Assembly: GCF_002028425.1 (NCBI RefSeq)
Contig: NZ_CP020042.1
Coordinates: 6,795,560-6,859,559 of the forward strand
Direction of reading: 5' to 3'
Source of the DNA: Streptomyces katrae
GTDB taxonomy: Bacteria; Actinomycetota; Actinomycetes; Streptomycetales; Streptomycetaceae
DNA: 64,000 bases
Below the pieces are notes generated by a model. It did no database searches, was not told the origin of the DNA, and was given only the letters and a program-made list of their open reading frames with translations. The translations under genes were made by a program, and so were the position numbers. Positions 16,446-23,965 of the stretch are shown here, in pieces; position 1 is the stretch's first letter, and each line of letters begins with the position of its first letter.

Positions 16446-17848
16446 GCGGCCCCATGTCACTCGAACCCGGCGGGGCGCACCAGGACACCCTGGCCCTGCG
16501 GCTGGCGGACACCGCCGCCCGCCCGCCCCGCCGGGCGTGGACCGAGACCACGCTCACCCTCAGACTCCCCGGCCCGAACGAGGAGGAAGTCAGCCGGCTC
16601 GCCGCCGAACTGGCCGACCGCGTCGGGCCCGCCGTCCACCCGTACGAGGTGGCCGCCCTGCTGGAGGCGGAGGGACTCTCCGCCGAGGTGATCCGGGAAC
16701 GGTACGGACACCCCGACATCTTCGCCCTCGCCGCCGCCCTCTACGAACGGGTGCCCCGCGTCTTCCCGGAGCCCGCCCGGGCACCGGACCCCTGGCGCCC
16801 GGACACCGTACGGTGCCTGCTGCGCGGGGTGCTCTTCGCCCTTCCCGGGCTGGCCTACCTGCTCACGGCCCCGCTGTGGCACCCCGGCCGGCACGCCGCC
16901 GGACCGGTCGTCGCCGGGATCGTCTCGTGGGCGTGGGGGCAGGCCCTCGGACACCGCGCCTACCTGCGCATGGTGGCCGGGCGGCGCGAGGCGGCCCGGA
17001 CCCTGCTGGCCGGGGCACCCCTCGGCGCGGCCGCCGCCACGGCGGCGGGGGCCGCGGCGGCCGGAGGTTCCGCCGTCACCTGGGCGGTGGCCGCGCAGTC
17101 CCTCTACCTGGCCGCCGCCGGGATCCTGCTCGTCCTCGGCCGTGAGCGGCTGCTGCTGGCGGCCCTCACCCCGCTGGTCGCGGGAGCCGCCGTCCTGCCC
17201 TGGTGGGAGCCCGGCCCCCTGGTCCGCACGGCGCTCCCGGCGCTCGCGCTCCTCGCGACGCTGGCCGCGGTCGCCCGGGTGCTGCGCGGCGCGTTCGCCG
17301 CCCCGGCCGCCCCCGGCGGCGGAGCCCGGCCCCCGCTGCTCCGCTCCCTGCCGTACGGGCTGTTCGGCCTCGCGGCGGCCGTACTGGTCCTGCTGGAAGG
17401 GCGGTCCCAGCCGTACGCGGTGATCGCGCTGACCGTCAGCATGGGCCCGGCCGAATGGCTGCTCTACCGCTTCCGGGGGCTGTCCGTCACCGCCCTCGGC
17501 TCGGCCTCCACCCCCGCGGGGTTCCTGCTGAGGTCCACCGGGGTCCTGGGCCTGTGCCTGGCGGGCTACCTGCTGCTCCTGCTGCCCGTGGCGCTGCTGA
17601 CCGGCGCCGCCCCGGCCGCCCTGCTGCTGCTCGCCGCCACGCTGTGGACCGCCCTGCTGCTCCAGGCCTTCGGGGTCGCCTGGCCCCCGGCCGCCCTCTG
17701 CACGGCCGCAGCCGCCGGAGCGGGAGCCGCCACCTTCCTGGGGCGGGCCCAGGGACCGCCCGCCCTGACCCTGGCCTGCGGCCTCGCCGCGGCGGCCCTG
17801 GCCGTCTGCACCCTGCGGATCCTCGGCCGCCCGGCCCGCCACGCCTGA
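16442..17848 (+). CDS. Multi-pass membrane protein, PelG-like by position
   Basis: 468 residues. A soluble N-terminal region of about 115 residues (LADRVGPAVHPYEVAALLEAEG, VIRERYGHPDIFALAAAL) precedes ten to twelve Leu/Ala-rich transmembrane helices up to the C-terminus. It is translationally coupled to the PelF-like gene (ATGA overlap). In Pel loci PelF pairs with the membrane protein PelG, a MATE-like putative exporter. Size, topology and position all fit a PelG-equivalent that exports the chain, but I see no diagnostic motif. Confidence 0.6.
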   Translation: MSGPMSLEPGGAHQDTLALRLADTAARPPRRAWTETTLTLRLPGPNEEEVSRLAAELADRVGPAVHPYEVAALLEAEGLSAEVIRERYGHPDIFALAAALYERVPRVFPEPARAPDPWRPDTVRCLLRGVLFALPGLAYLLTAPLWHPGRHAAGPVVAGIVSWAWGQALGHRAYLRMVAGRREAARTLLAGAPLGAAAATAAGAAAAGGSAVTWAVAAQSLYLAAAGILLVLGRERLLLAALTPLVAGAAVLPWWEPGPLVRTALPALALLATLAAVARVLRGAFAAPAAPGGGARPPLLRSLPYGLFGLAAAVLVLLEGRSQPYAVIALTVSMGPAEWLLYRFRGLSVTALGSASTPAGFLLRSTGVLGLCLAGYLLLLLPVALLTGAAPAALLLLAATLWTALLLQAFGVAWPPAALCTAAAAGAGAATFLGRAQGPPALTLACGLAAAALAVCTLRILGRPARHA

Positions 17849-17905
17849 CCACCGCACGCCCGCTCATCCCCGTACGCCAGCCGACCCACCTGAAAGGTCC
17901 ACCAG

Positions 17906-18907
17906 TTGACCACCGCACCGCTCGCCGCCGTCACCGGAGCCGAGGGCTTCATCGGCTCCCACCTCACCGAGGCCCTCGTCGCCGCCGGCCACCGGGTCCG
18001 CGCCATGGCCCAGTACAACTCCTTCTCCTCGTACGGGTGGCTGGAGACCCTGGCCCCGGACGTCCTCGACCAGGTGGAGATCGTCCTCGGCGACGTACGC
18101 GACCCCGGATCCGTCCGCGGTCTCCTCGAAGGCGCCGAAGCCGCCTACCACCTGGCCGCCCTCATCGCGATCCCGTACTCCTACCGGGCCCCGCACAGCT
18201 ACGTCGACACCAACGTGACCGGCACCCTCAACGTCCTCGAAGCCGTACGGGCCCTGGGCACCCCCCGCCTCGTGCACACCTCCACCAGCGAGACGTACGG
18301 CACCGCGCAGACCGTGCCGATCACCGAGGACCACCCCATCAACACCCAGTCCCCGTACGCCGCTTCCAAGGCCGGCGGCGACCGGCTGGCCGACAGCTAC
18401 CACGCCAGCTTCGAGACCCCGGTGGTCACGCTGCGCCCGTTCAACACCTACGGACCCCGCCAGTCGATGCGCGCGGTGATCCCCACCGTCATCGGCCAGG
18501 TCGCCGCCGGGGAACGCGTCATCACCCTCGGAGACCTGCGCCCCACCCGGGACTTCAGCTTCGTCAAGGACACCGCACAGGCCTTCCTCGCGGCCGGCAC
18601 CGCACCCGCGGAGCAGGTCGTCGGCCGCACCTTCAACTCCGGGACCGGCGGGGAGATCTCGGTCGCCGACCTGGTCACCCTGATCGGCAAGGTCATGGAC
18701 GTCCCCATCGAGGTCCGCGAGGACACCGAGCGGCTGCGCCCGCCCGCCTCCGAGGTGATGCGGCTGGTCGCCGACGCGAGCCGGCTCACCGCCGCCACCG
18801 GCTGGCGGCCGCGCCACACCCTGGAGGAAGGCCTCGCGCACACCGTCGAGTTCTTCCGCGATCCCGGCAACCTGGCCCGCTACAAGACCGGCATCTACAA
18901 CATCTGA
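17906..18907 (+). CDS. NAD-dependent 4,6-dehydratase / epimerase (LegB-like)
   Basis: A 333-residue extended SDR. It has the nucleotide-binding TGAEGFIGSHLTEAL, then HLAALIAIPYSY, the catalytic HTSTSETYG threonine/serine region and YAASK. It resembles LegB-type N-acetylhexosamine 4,6-dehydratases: YNSFSSYGWLETL, RPFNTYGPRQSMRAVIPT and the C-terminal YKTGIYNI. It would convert an NDP-GlcNAc-like sugar to a 4-keto-6-deoxy derivative. The TTG start at 17906 is supported by the GAAAGG site and the N-terminal strand. It lies in line with the nucleotidyltransferase and second SDR, so it probably makes the sugar donor for the polymer. Confidence 0.8.
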   Translation: MTTAPLAAVTGAEGFIGSHLTEALVAAGHRVRAMAQYNSFSSYGWLETLAPDVLDQVEIVLGDVRDPGSVRGLLEGAEAAYHLAALIAIPYSYRAPHSYVDTNVTGTLNVLEAVRALGTPRLVHTSTSETYGTAQTVPITEDHPINTQSPYAASKAGGDRLADSYHASFETPVVTLRPFNTYGPRQSMRAVIPTVIGQVAAGERVITLGDLRPTRDFSFVKDTAQAFLAAGTAPAEQVVGRTFNSGTGGEISVADLVTLIGKVMDVPIEVREDTERLRPPASEVMRLVADASRLTAATGWRPRHTLEEGLAHTVEFFRDPGNLARYKTGIYNI

Positions 18908-18983
18908 CCGTCGGGCGTACCGCCGGCGTTCTCCACAACCCCACGTCACTCACCTCCCCCCACCCAACCCTAGGAGGAGACCC

Positions 18984-19697
18984 ATGTACGCAGTGATCCT
19001 GGCGGGCGGCAAGGGCGTTCGGCTGCGGCCCTACACCACGGCCCTGCCCAAGCCGCTCGTGCCCATCGGCGACCAGCACGCCATCCTGGAGATCGTGCTG
19101 CGCCAGCTGTCGGGCGCCGGGTTCACCCGGTGCACCATCGCCATCGGACACCTCGGCGAGATCATCCGGGCCTACGTCGGCGACGGCTCCCAGTGGGGCA
19201 TGAGCGTCGACTACGCCACCGAGGAGAGCCCGCTCGGCACCATGGGCCCCCTGCTCAACCTGCGCGACCGCCTCCCCGAACACTTCCTCGTCATGAACGG
19301 CGACGTGCTCACCGACCTCGACTACGCCGACGTGCTGCGCCACCACGAGGCGTCCGGCGCCCCCCTGACCATCGCCACCTACCCGCGCAAGGTGCACATC
19401 GACTTCGGAGTGCTCACCACCGACGCCAGCCGGGTCGTCGGCTTCACCGAGAAGCCCAGCATGGACTACCACGTCTCCATGGGGGTGTACGGTCTGAGCC
19501 GCTCCACCCTCGACCACTACACGCCGGGCCTGCCGCTGGGCTTCGACGAACTCGTCCTCGACCTGCTGGGCACCCAGAACCCGCCGCACTCCTACGCGTT
19601 CGACGGCTACTGGCTCGACATCGGGCGGCCCGACGACTACGACCGGGCCAACGCCGAGTTCACCAGCCGCAAGTCCTTGCTGCTCAAGGGAGCCTGA
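18984..19697 (+). CDS. Sugar-nucleotide (NDP-hexose) nucleotidyltransferase
   Basis: A 237-residue protein of the NTP_transferase family. It has the pyrophosphorylase signature LAGGKGVRLRPYT and the PKPLVPI lysine motif, the metal-binding NGDVLTD aspartates, GFTEKP, and WLDIGRPDDY near the C-terminus. It activates a sugar-1-phosphate with an NTP; base and sugar are not determinable. GGAGGAGA lies just before the ATG. It is eight bases from the next SDR gene. It likely supplies the NDP-sugar used by the dehydratase. Confidence 0.85.
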   Translation: MYAVILAGGKGVRLRPYTTALPKPLVPIGDQHAILEIVLRQLSGAGFTRCTIAIGHLGEIIRAYVGDGSQWGMSVDYATEESPLGTMGPLLNLRDRLPEHFLVMNGDVLTDLDYADVLRHHEASGAPLTIATYPRKVHIDFGVLTTDASRVVGFTEKPSMDYHVSMGVYGLSRSTLDHYTPGLPLGFDELVLDLLGTQNPPHSYAFDGYWLDIGRPDDYDRANAEFTSRKSLLLKGA

Positions 19698-19704
19698 GCA
19701 CCCC

Positions 19705-20613
19705 ATGCGCATTCTCGTCCTGGGCCGGACCGGCTACCTGGGCGCCCATGTCGCCGACCGCCTGCGCGCCCTTGCGGGCGCGCGGGTGTTCGACGGCGGA
19801 CGCTCGCCCGGCGCCGACTTCGGCATCGACCTCGCGGCCGACCGGCCGCAGCGGCTGGCGGCCGTCCTGGCCGCCGCCGCGCCCGACGCGGTGGTCAACT
19901 GCGCGGGCGCGACCGGCGCAGACGCCCTGACCCTTGCCGAGGCCAACGCCCGCGGCCCCGCCGCCCTGTGCGCCGCGCTGCGCGAGGCGGCGCCCACGGC
20001 ACGCCTGGTGCACCTGGGTTCCGCGGCCGAGTACGGGCCCGGCACCCCCGGCACCCGGGTCACCGAGTCGGCCGCCACCCACCCGGTCGGCCCGTACGGG
20101 GCCACGAAACTGGCCGGCACCCTCGCCGTCACCACCTCCGGACTGGACGGCGTGGTCCTGCGGGTCGGGAACCCCGTGGGGCCCGGCGCCCCGCGCAGCG
20201 GGCTGCCCGGGCGGATCGCCGCACTGCTGCGGGAGGCCGGCCCCGACCCGCAGGCGGTGCTGCGGCTGGGCGACCTGTCCGCCCACCGCGACTTCGTGGA
20301 CGTACGGGACGTGGCCCACGCGGTGGCGCTCGCCGTCACGGCCCCCGGCCCGCTCCCGCCCGTCCTCAACATCGGCGCCGGCCGGGCCGTCCCCGTCCGC
20401 GAACTGGTACGGGGCCTGGCCGGCCGGGCGGGCTTCCGGGGGCGGATCGAGGAGGAGGCGCCCGGCTCGGCCCGCTCCGCCCAGGTGTCCTGGCAGTGCT
20501 CGGACGTCACCGCCGCCGCCGAGGCCCTCGGCTGGCGCCCCGTCCACGACCTCGGCGACTCGCTCGCCGCGCTCTGGGCGGCGACCGCCCCGGCCGGAAC
20601 CCCGACGCCATGA
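19705..20613 (+). CDS. NAD(P)-dependent sugar epimerase/reductase (extended SDR)
   Basis: A 302-residue SDR with RILVLGRTGYLGAHV (GxxGxxG), the AVVNCAGATG strand, a HLGSAAEYG serine motif and the YGATK catalytic pair. It resembles RmlD-like or NDP-sugar 4-ketoreductase/epimerase enzymes, and would reduce or epimerise the 4-keto sugar made by the LegB-like enzyme. Its stop overlaps the next start by four bases, showing tight coupling to the spherulin-like gene. Exact reaction unknown. Confidence 0.75.
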   Translation: MRILVLGRTGYLGAHVADRLRALAGARVFDGGRSPGADFGIDLAADRPQRLAAVLAAAAPDAVVNCAGATGADALTLAEANARGPAALCAALREAAPTARLVHLGSAAEYGPGTPGTRVTESAATHPVGPYGATKLAGTLAVTTSGLDGVVLRVGNPVGPGAPRSGLPGRIAALLREAGPDPQAVLRLGDLSAHRDFVDVRDVAHAVALAVTAPGPLPPVLNIGAGRAVPVRELVRGLAGRAGFRGRIEEEAPGSARSAQVSWQCSDVTAAAEALGWRPVHDLGDSLAALWAATAPAGTPTP

Positions 20614-21272
20614 GCCTGCTCGTTCCGCTGTACGTCCACCCCGCCGAGGACCCCGGGGCCTGGCACCGGCTGATCACGGGCGCCGCAGCGACCTACGGGG
20701 TGGTGCTCAACCCGGCCGACGGGCCGGGCGAGCGCCCCGACCCGGCGTTCGCCGCCGCGGCCGCCGCGCTGCGGACGGCCGGCGCCCGCCTCCTCGGCTA
20801 CGTGGACACCCTGTACGGGGCACGCGGCCAGGTCGAGGTCGTCCACGAGATGTGCCGCTACCAGGAGTGGTACGCGGTCGACGGCTGCTTCCTCGACCGC
20901 ATGGCCCCCACCCGGGAGGAACTGCCCGGCGCCCGCAGGATGATCCGCTCGCTGCGCCGGCTGGGCGCGCAGCCCGTCGTGCTGAACCCGGGCGTCCACC
21001 CCGTGGCCGGCTACGTCCGCCTCGCGGACCTGACCGTCACCTTCGAGGGGCACTGGTCCACGTACGTCTCCTCCTTCACCCGGCCCGCCTGGACGGCGCG
21101 GCACGCCCCCGAGCGGTTCTGCCACCTCGTCTACGGGGTGCCCGAGGCCCTGGTCCCGCTCGCCGTGCGCACCGCGCACGAACGCGGGGCGGCGGTCTGC
21201 GGACCCGTGACGGGCGAACTCCCCAACCCATGGAAACAGCCGACCCCCGCACTCACCGGGATGGAACCATGA
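20610..21272 (+). CDS. Spherulation-specific family 4 (Sph3/GH135-like) protein
   Basis: A 220-residue (beta/alpha)-barrel protein of the spherulin-4 family (PF12138): LLVPLYVHPAEDPGAWHRL, the LLGYVDTLYGA strand, VDGCFLDRM and VTFEGHW. Fungal Sph3 (GH135) cleaves galactosaminogalactan and is needed for its synthesis. Here the strand motif reads FLDRM, with the Asp kept and the usual neighbouring Glu replaced by Arg, while the later Glu is kept. No signal peptide is present, so unless exported otherwise it is cytoplasmic. ATGA overlaps link it to genes on both sides. Confidence 0.72.
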   Translation: MSLLVPLYVHPAEDPGAWHRLITGAAATYGVVLNPADGPGERPDPAFAAAAAALRTAGARLLGYVDTLYGARGQVEVVHEMCRYQEWYAVDGCFLDRMAPTREELPGARRMIRSLRRLGAQPVVLNPGVHPVAGYVRLADLTVTFEGHWSTYVSSFTRPAWTARHAPERFCHLVYGVPEALVPLAVRTAHERGAAVCGPVTGELPNPWKQPTPALTGMEP

Positions 21273-22156
21273 GCCCCACCCCGCCGGCCCGCCCCGGCCT
21301 GCCGGCCCGGAACCTCCTGCCGGCCGCCCTGACGGCACTGGTGCTGACGGCACTGGTCCTGACGGGCTGCTCCACCACGGGCGACGAGGACGACGACGCC
21401 GCGCCCGCCCCCTCCGGCCCCACCGCCGGCCAGGGTCCGGGTCCCGCCTCGCCAGGACCCCGCTGGCAGCCCCGGCCCGGTCTGGCCTGGCAGTGGCAGC
21501 TCGACGGACGCTCCGACCCCTCCGTCGACGTGCCCGTGTACGACATCGACGGGTTCGAGAACTCGAAGGCCGACGTGGACCGGCTGCACCACGACGGCCG
21601 CAAGGTCATCTGCTACGTCAACGTCGGCGCCTGGGAGGACTTCCGGCCGGACAAGGACGCGTTCCCCACCAGCCTGGTCGGCAAGCCCAACGGCTGGAAG
21701 GGCGAGCGCTGGCTGGACATCCGCCGCACCGACCTGCTCCGCCCGCTCATGGAACGGCGCTTCGACATGTGCCGGGACAAGGGCTTCGACGCGGTGGAAC
21801 CCGACCTCGTGGAGGCGTACGGCAACGACAGCGGCTTCCCGCTGACCGCGGAGCACCAGCTCGCCTACAACCGCATGATCGCCGAGATCGCGCACGCGCG
21901 CGGGCTCGCGGTCGGCCTCAAGAACGACCTGCCCCAGATCCCCCAGCTCGAAAGCGTCTTCGACTTCGCGGTCAACGAGGAGTGCGCCCAGTTCGGCGAG
22001 TGCGCCGCGCTCAGCCCCTTCATCACGGCGGGCAAGGCGGTCTTCCACGTCGAATACAAGGGGACGCCCTCGAACTTCTGTCCCGAGGCCCGCAAGCTCA
22101 AGCTCTCCTCGATGCTGAAGAACCCGGAACTGGACACCTGGCGCAAACCCTGCTGA
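21269..22156 (+). CDS. GH114 endo-alpha-1,4-polygalactosaminidase-like lipoprotein
   Basis: 295 residues. The signal peptide ends in a lipobox (LVLTGC), so the enzyme is a membrane-anchored lipoprotein. A Gly/Pro linker follows, then the GH114 TIM barrel: WQLDG, VPVYDIDGFENSK, VICYVNVGAWEDFRPD, AVEPDLVEAYGN (D179) and FAVNEECAQF (E237/E238). The Asp and Glu positions correspond to the catalytic pair described for GH114 Ega3. The family cleaves alpha-1,4-linked galactosamine polymers. It is the last gene of the coupled block and supports an aminosugar polymer as product. Confidence 0.82.
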   Translation: MSPTPPARPGLPARNLLPAALTALVLTALVLTGCSTTGDEDDDAAPAPSGPTAGQGPGPASPGPRWQPRPGLAWQWQLDGRSDPSVDVPVYDIDGFENSKADVDRLHHDGRKVICYVNVGAWEDFRPDKDAFPTSLVGKPNGWKGERWLDIRRTDLLRPLMERRFDMCRDKGFDAVEPDLVEAYGNDSGFPLTAEHQLAYNRMIAEIAHARGLAVGLKNDLPQIPQLESVFDFAVNEECAQFGECAALSPFITAGKAVFHVEYKGTPSNFCPEARKLKLSSMLKNPELDTWRKPC

Positions 22157-22383
22157 CCGTGTGACGCGGCGGGCCGCGTCAACCACGGGCCGCCGCGTCA
22201 TCCCCCGAACCCGCGCGGAGCCGAGCGGGCCCGGCGCAGGCCCGGATTCCAGTGCCGACGGGCGTGCCGCGGCCCGGGGGCACGGCACGCACGCCGGAGC
22301 GGGCGCCCCGGTGCGTCCGGAGCGCCCCCGTTCGGTGCCACCATGCGTCGCGAACCACGGGTCATGCGACGAGAGGTTGGAAC

Positions 22384-23868
22384 GTGACGCCTCAGGCGAC
22401 CGGGAACCTAACCCGGCAGCTCTCCGACGGGCAGCGGAAGAACACCCCGGGCGCCGGCGGAACCCCCGGCGACCCGCTCGCCGGGCCGGTACGGCCCGAG
22501 CCCCCTGCGGCCGAGGCCGCCGGGCGCACCGACACCGAACTCCTCATCGCCGCCTCCGTCCTGCTCGCCGACGCCGCCCTCGCCGCACGACGGGCCGGAG
22601 CCGACCTCACCGGAGCCCTGACCGGCGGCCGCTTCGCCCTCCAGGCCCTGCGCCGCCCCACCTGGGCCCTCGGCACGGCCCTGTCCTGCGTACGCGCCCT
22701 GACCGGACCGGCCGGCCTCGGCTTCGGGGCCAACGGCGGGGTCGTCGGTGAACTCGCCCGGATCGTGGGCAACGTGACCCGCCGTCGGCCCGCGTCCGTC
22801 GCCATGGCCGTGGACGCCTTCGCCCTGCGCATCGAAGCCGCCACCGTCACCCACCCCAACCTGGACTCCGCCCACGCCCGCCGCCTCACCGGCGCCCTCG
22901 TCGCCGGAGACCGGCTGGAGGCCGTTCGCGCCCTGCACGCCCTGGTGGAACGGCTCGGCGTCACCCGGGCCCTGACCACCGTCAGCCCCGTGATCATGGA
23001 ACTGCTGGCGCTGACCGGACTGCTGGACGAGAACCCCGTCAACGACGAGTTCTCCTGGGTCACCCTCGCGGGAGGGGTCCCCACCACCGACCCGTTCCTC
23101 GGTCTGCCCAGCTCCCTGCTCAAGTACCTCAACCCCGGCCCCGGGCGCGCCGAACGCGCCGAGCCGGACCCGATCCTCGCCAAGGTCCTCGGCACCTCCC
23201 GCAACGACATCGTCAGCTACATCAACGACATCGGCGCCCTCGGCAACCACGGCCTGGTCCTCCTGCGCCGCGTCGCCTGCGCGGACGGCGCCGAACGGTA
23301 CGTGCTGCTGCTCCCCGGGACCAGTTTCGCCCTGCTCAGCAACAGCACCCCGCAGGACCTGATCGGCGCCTTCGACGGCTGCCTGCGCACCGACACCACC
23401 TACACCCGGGCCGTGAAGAAGCTGCTGCGGCGGGCCGGCGTGCCGGCGGGGTCCGAGCTGATGCTGGTCGGGCACAGCCTCGGCGGCCTGACCGCGATGA
23501 ACCTGGCCGCCGACCCCGACGTGGCCTCCGAGTACAGGGTCACCCACGTGGTCACGCTCGGCTCCCCGATCGACAACAAGCGGCCCGCCGACCACACCAC
23601 CCGCGTCGTCAGCCTGGTCAACAAGCACGACGTGATCCCGATGCTGGACGGCCGCGGCCCGGCCTCCCCGAACGACATCCCGGAGAGCTGGGTGGAGCTG
23701 GCCTGGCTCGACGAGTCGTACGACTACCCCCTCTCGCACGCCCCGCAGGCCTATTCGGACAGCCTGCGCGGCGAACTGGCCCCCTACCGCGACCGGGTCA
23801 ACGCCCTGATCGCCGGCTACGACGGCGAGATCACCGCCAACCAGCCCTACATGCTCCGCGACCGATGA
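22384..23868 (+). CDS. Alpha/beta hydrolase (lipase-like) with helical N-terminal region
   Basis: 494 residues from a GTG preceded by GAGAGG. The N-terminal 250 residues are mostly helical and Ala/Arg-rich, with no known motif. The C-terminal half is an alpha/beta hydrolase with YVLLLPGTSF, the nucleophile elbow LVGHSLGG (Ser) and a lipase-like THVVTLGSPIDN stretch; an aspartate and a histidine (LSHAPQAY) follow. No signal peptide is present. It reads like a lipase of the class 3/PGAP1 type acting in the cytoplasm or at the membrane. It is likely co-transcribed with the next P450-like gene (97-base gap). Confidence 0.68.
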   Translation: MTPQATGNLTRQLSDGQRKNTPGAGGTPGDPLAGPVRPEPPAAEAAGRTDTELLIAASVLLADAALAARRAGADLTGALTGGRFALQALRRPTWALGTALSCVRALTGPAGLGFGANGGVVGELARIVGNVTRRRPASVAMAVDAFALRIEAATVTHPNLDSAHARRLTGALVAGDRLEAVRALHALVERLGVTRALTTVSPVIMELLALTGLLDENPVNDEFSWVTLAGGVPTTDPFLGLPSSLLKYLNPGPGRAERAEPDPILAKVLGTSRNDIVSYINDIGALGNHGLVLLRRVACADGAERYVLLLPGTSFALLSNSTPQDLIGAFDGCLRTDTTYTRAVKKLLRRAGVPAGSELMLVGHSLGGLTAMNLAADPDVASEYRVTHVVTLGSPIDNKRPADHTTRVVSLVNKHDVIPMLDGRGPASPNDIPESWVELAWLDESYDYPLSHAPQAYSDSLRGELAPYRDRVNALIAGYDGEITANQPYMLRDR

Positions 23869-23965
23869 GCCACCCCGCGCCCCCGCCCCACCCCGGGCCC
23901 GGAACCGGACCCGACCCCGTGCCCCCGTCCGTGCCGACACGTGACCCGAGGGAGAACGCCCCCCG

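Noticed and set aside
13310..17848. A 1512-codon open frame on the plus strand overlapping the deacetylase and glycosyltransferase genes
   Set aside because: It is an out-of-frame shadow of high-GC genes over most of its length, with Arg/Pro/Gly-rich nonsense; only its last part (from 16442) is the real membrane protein.
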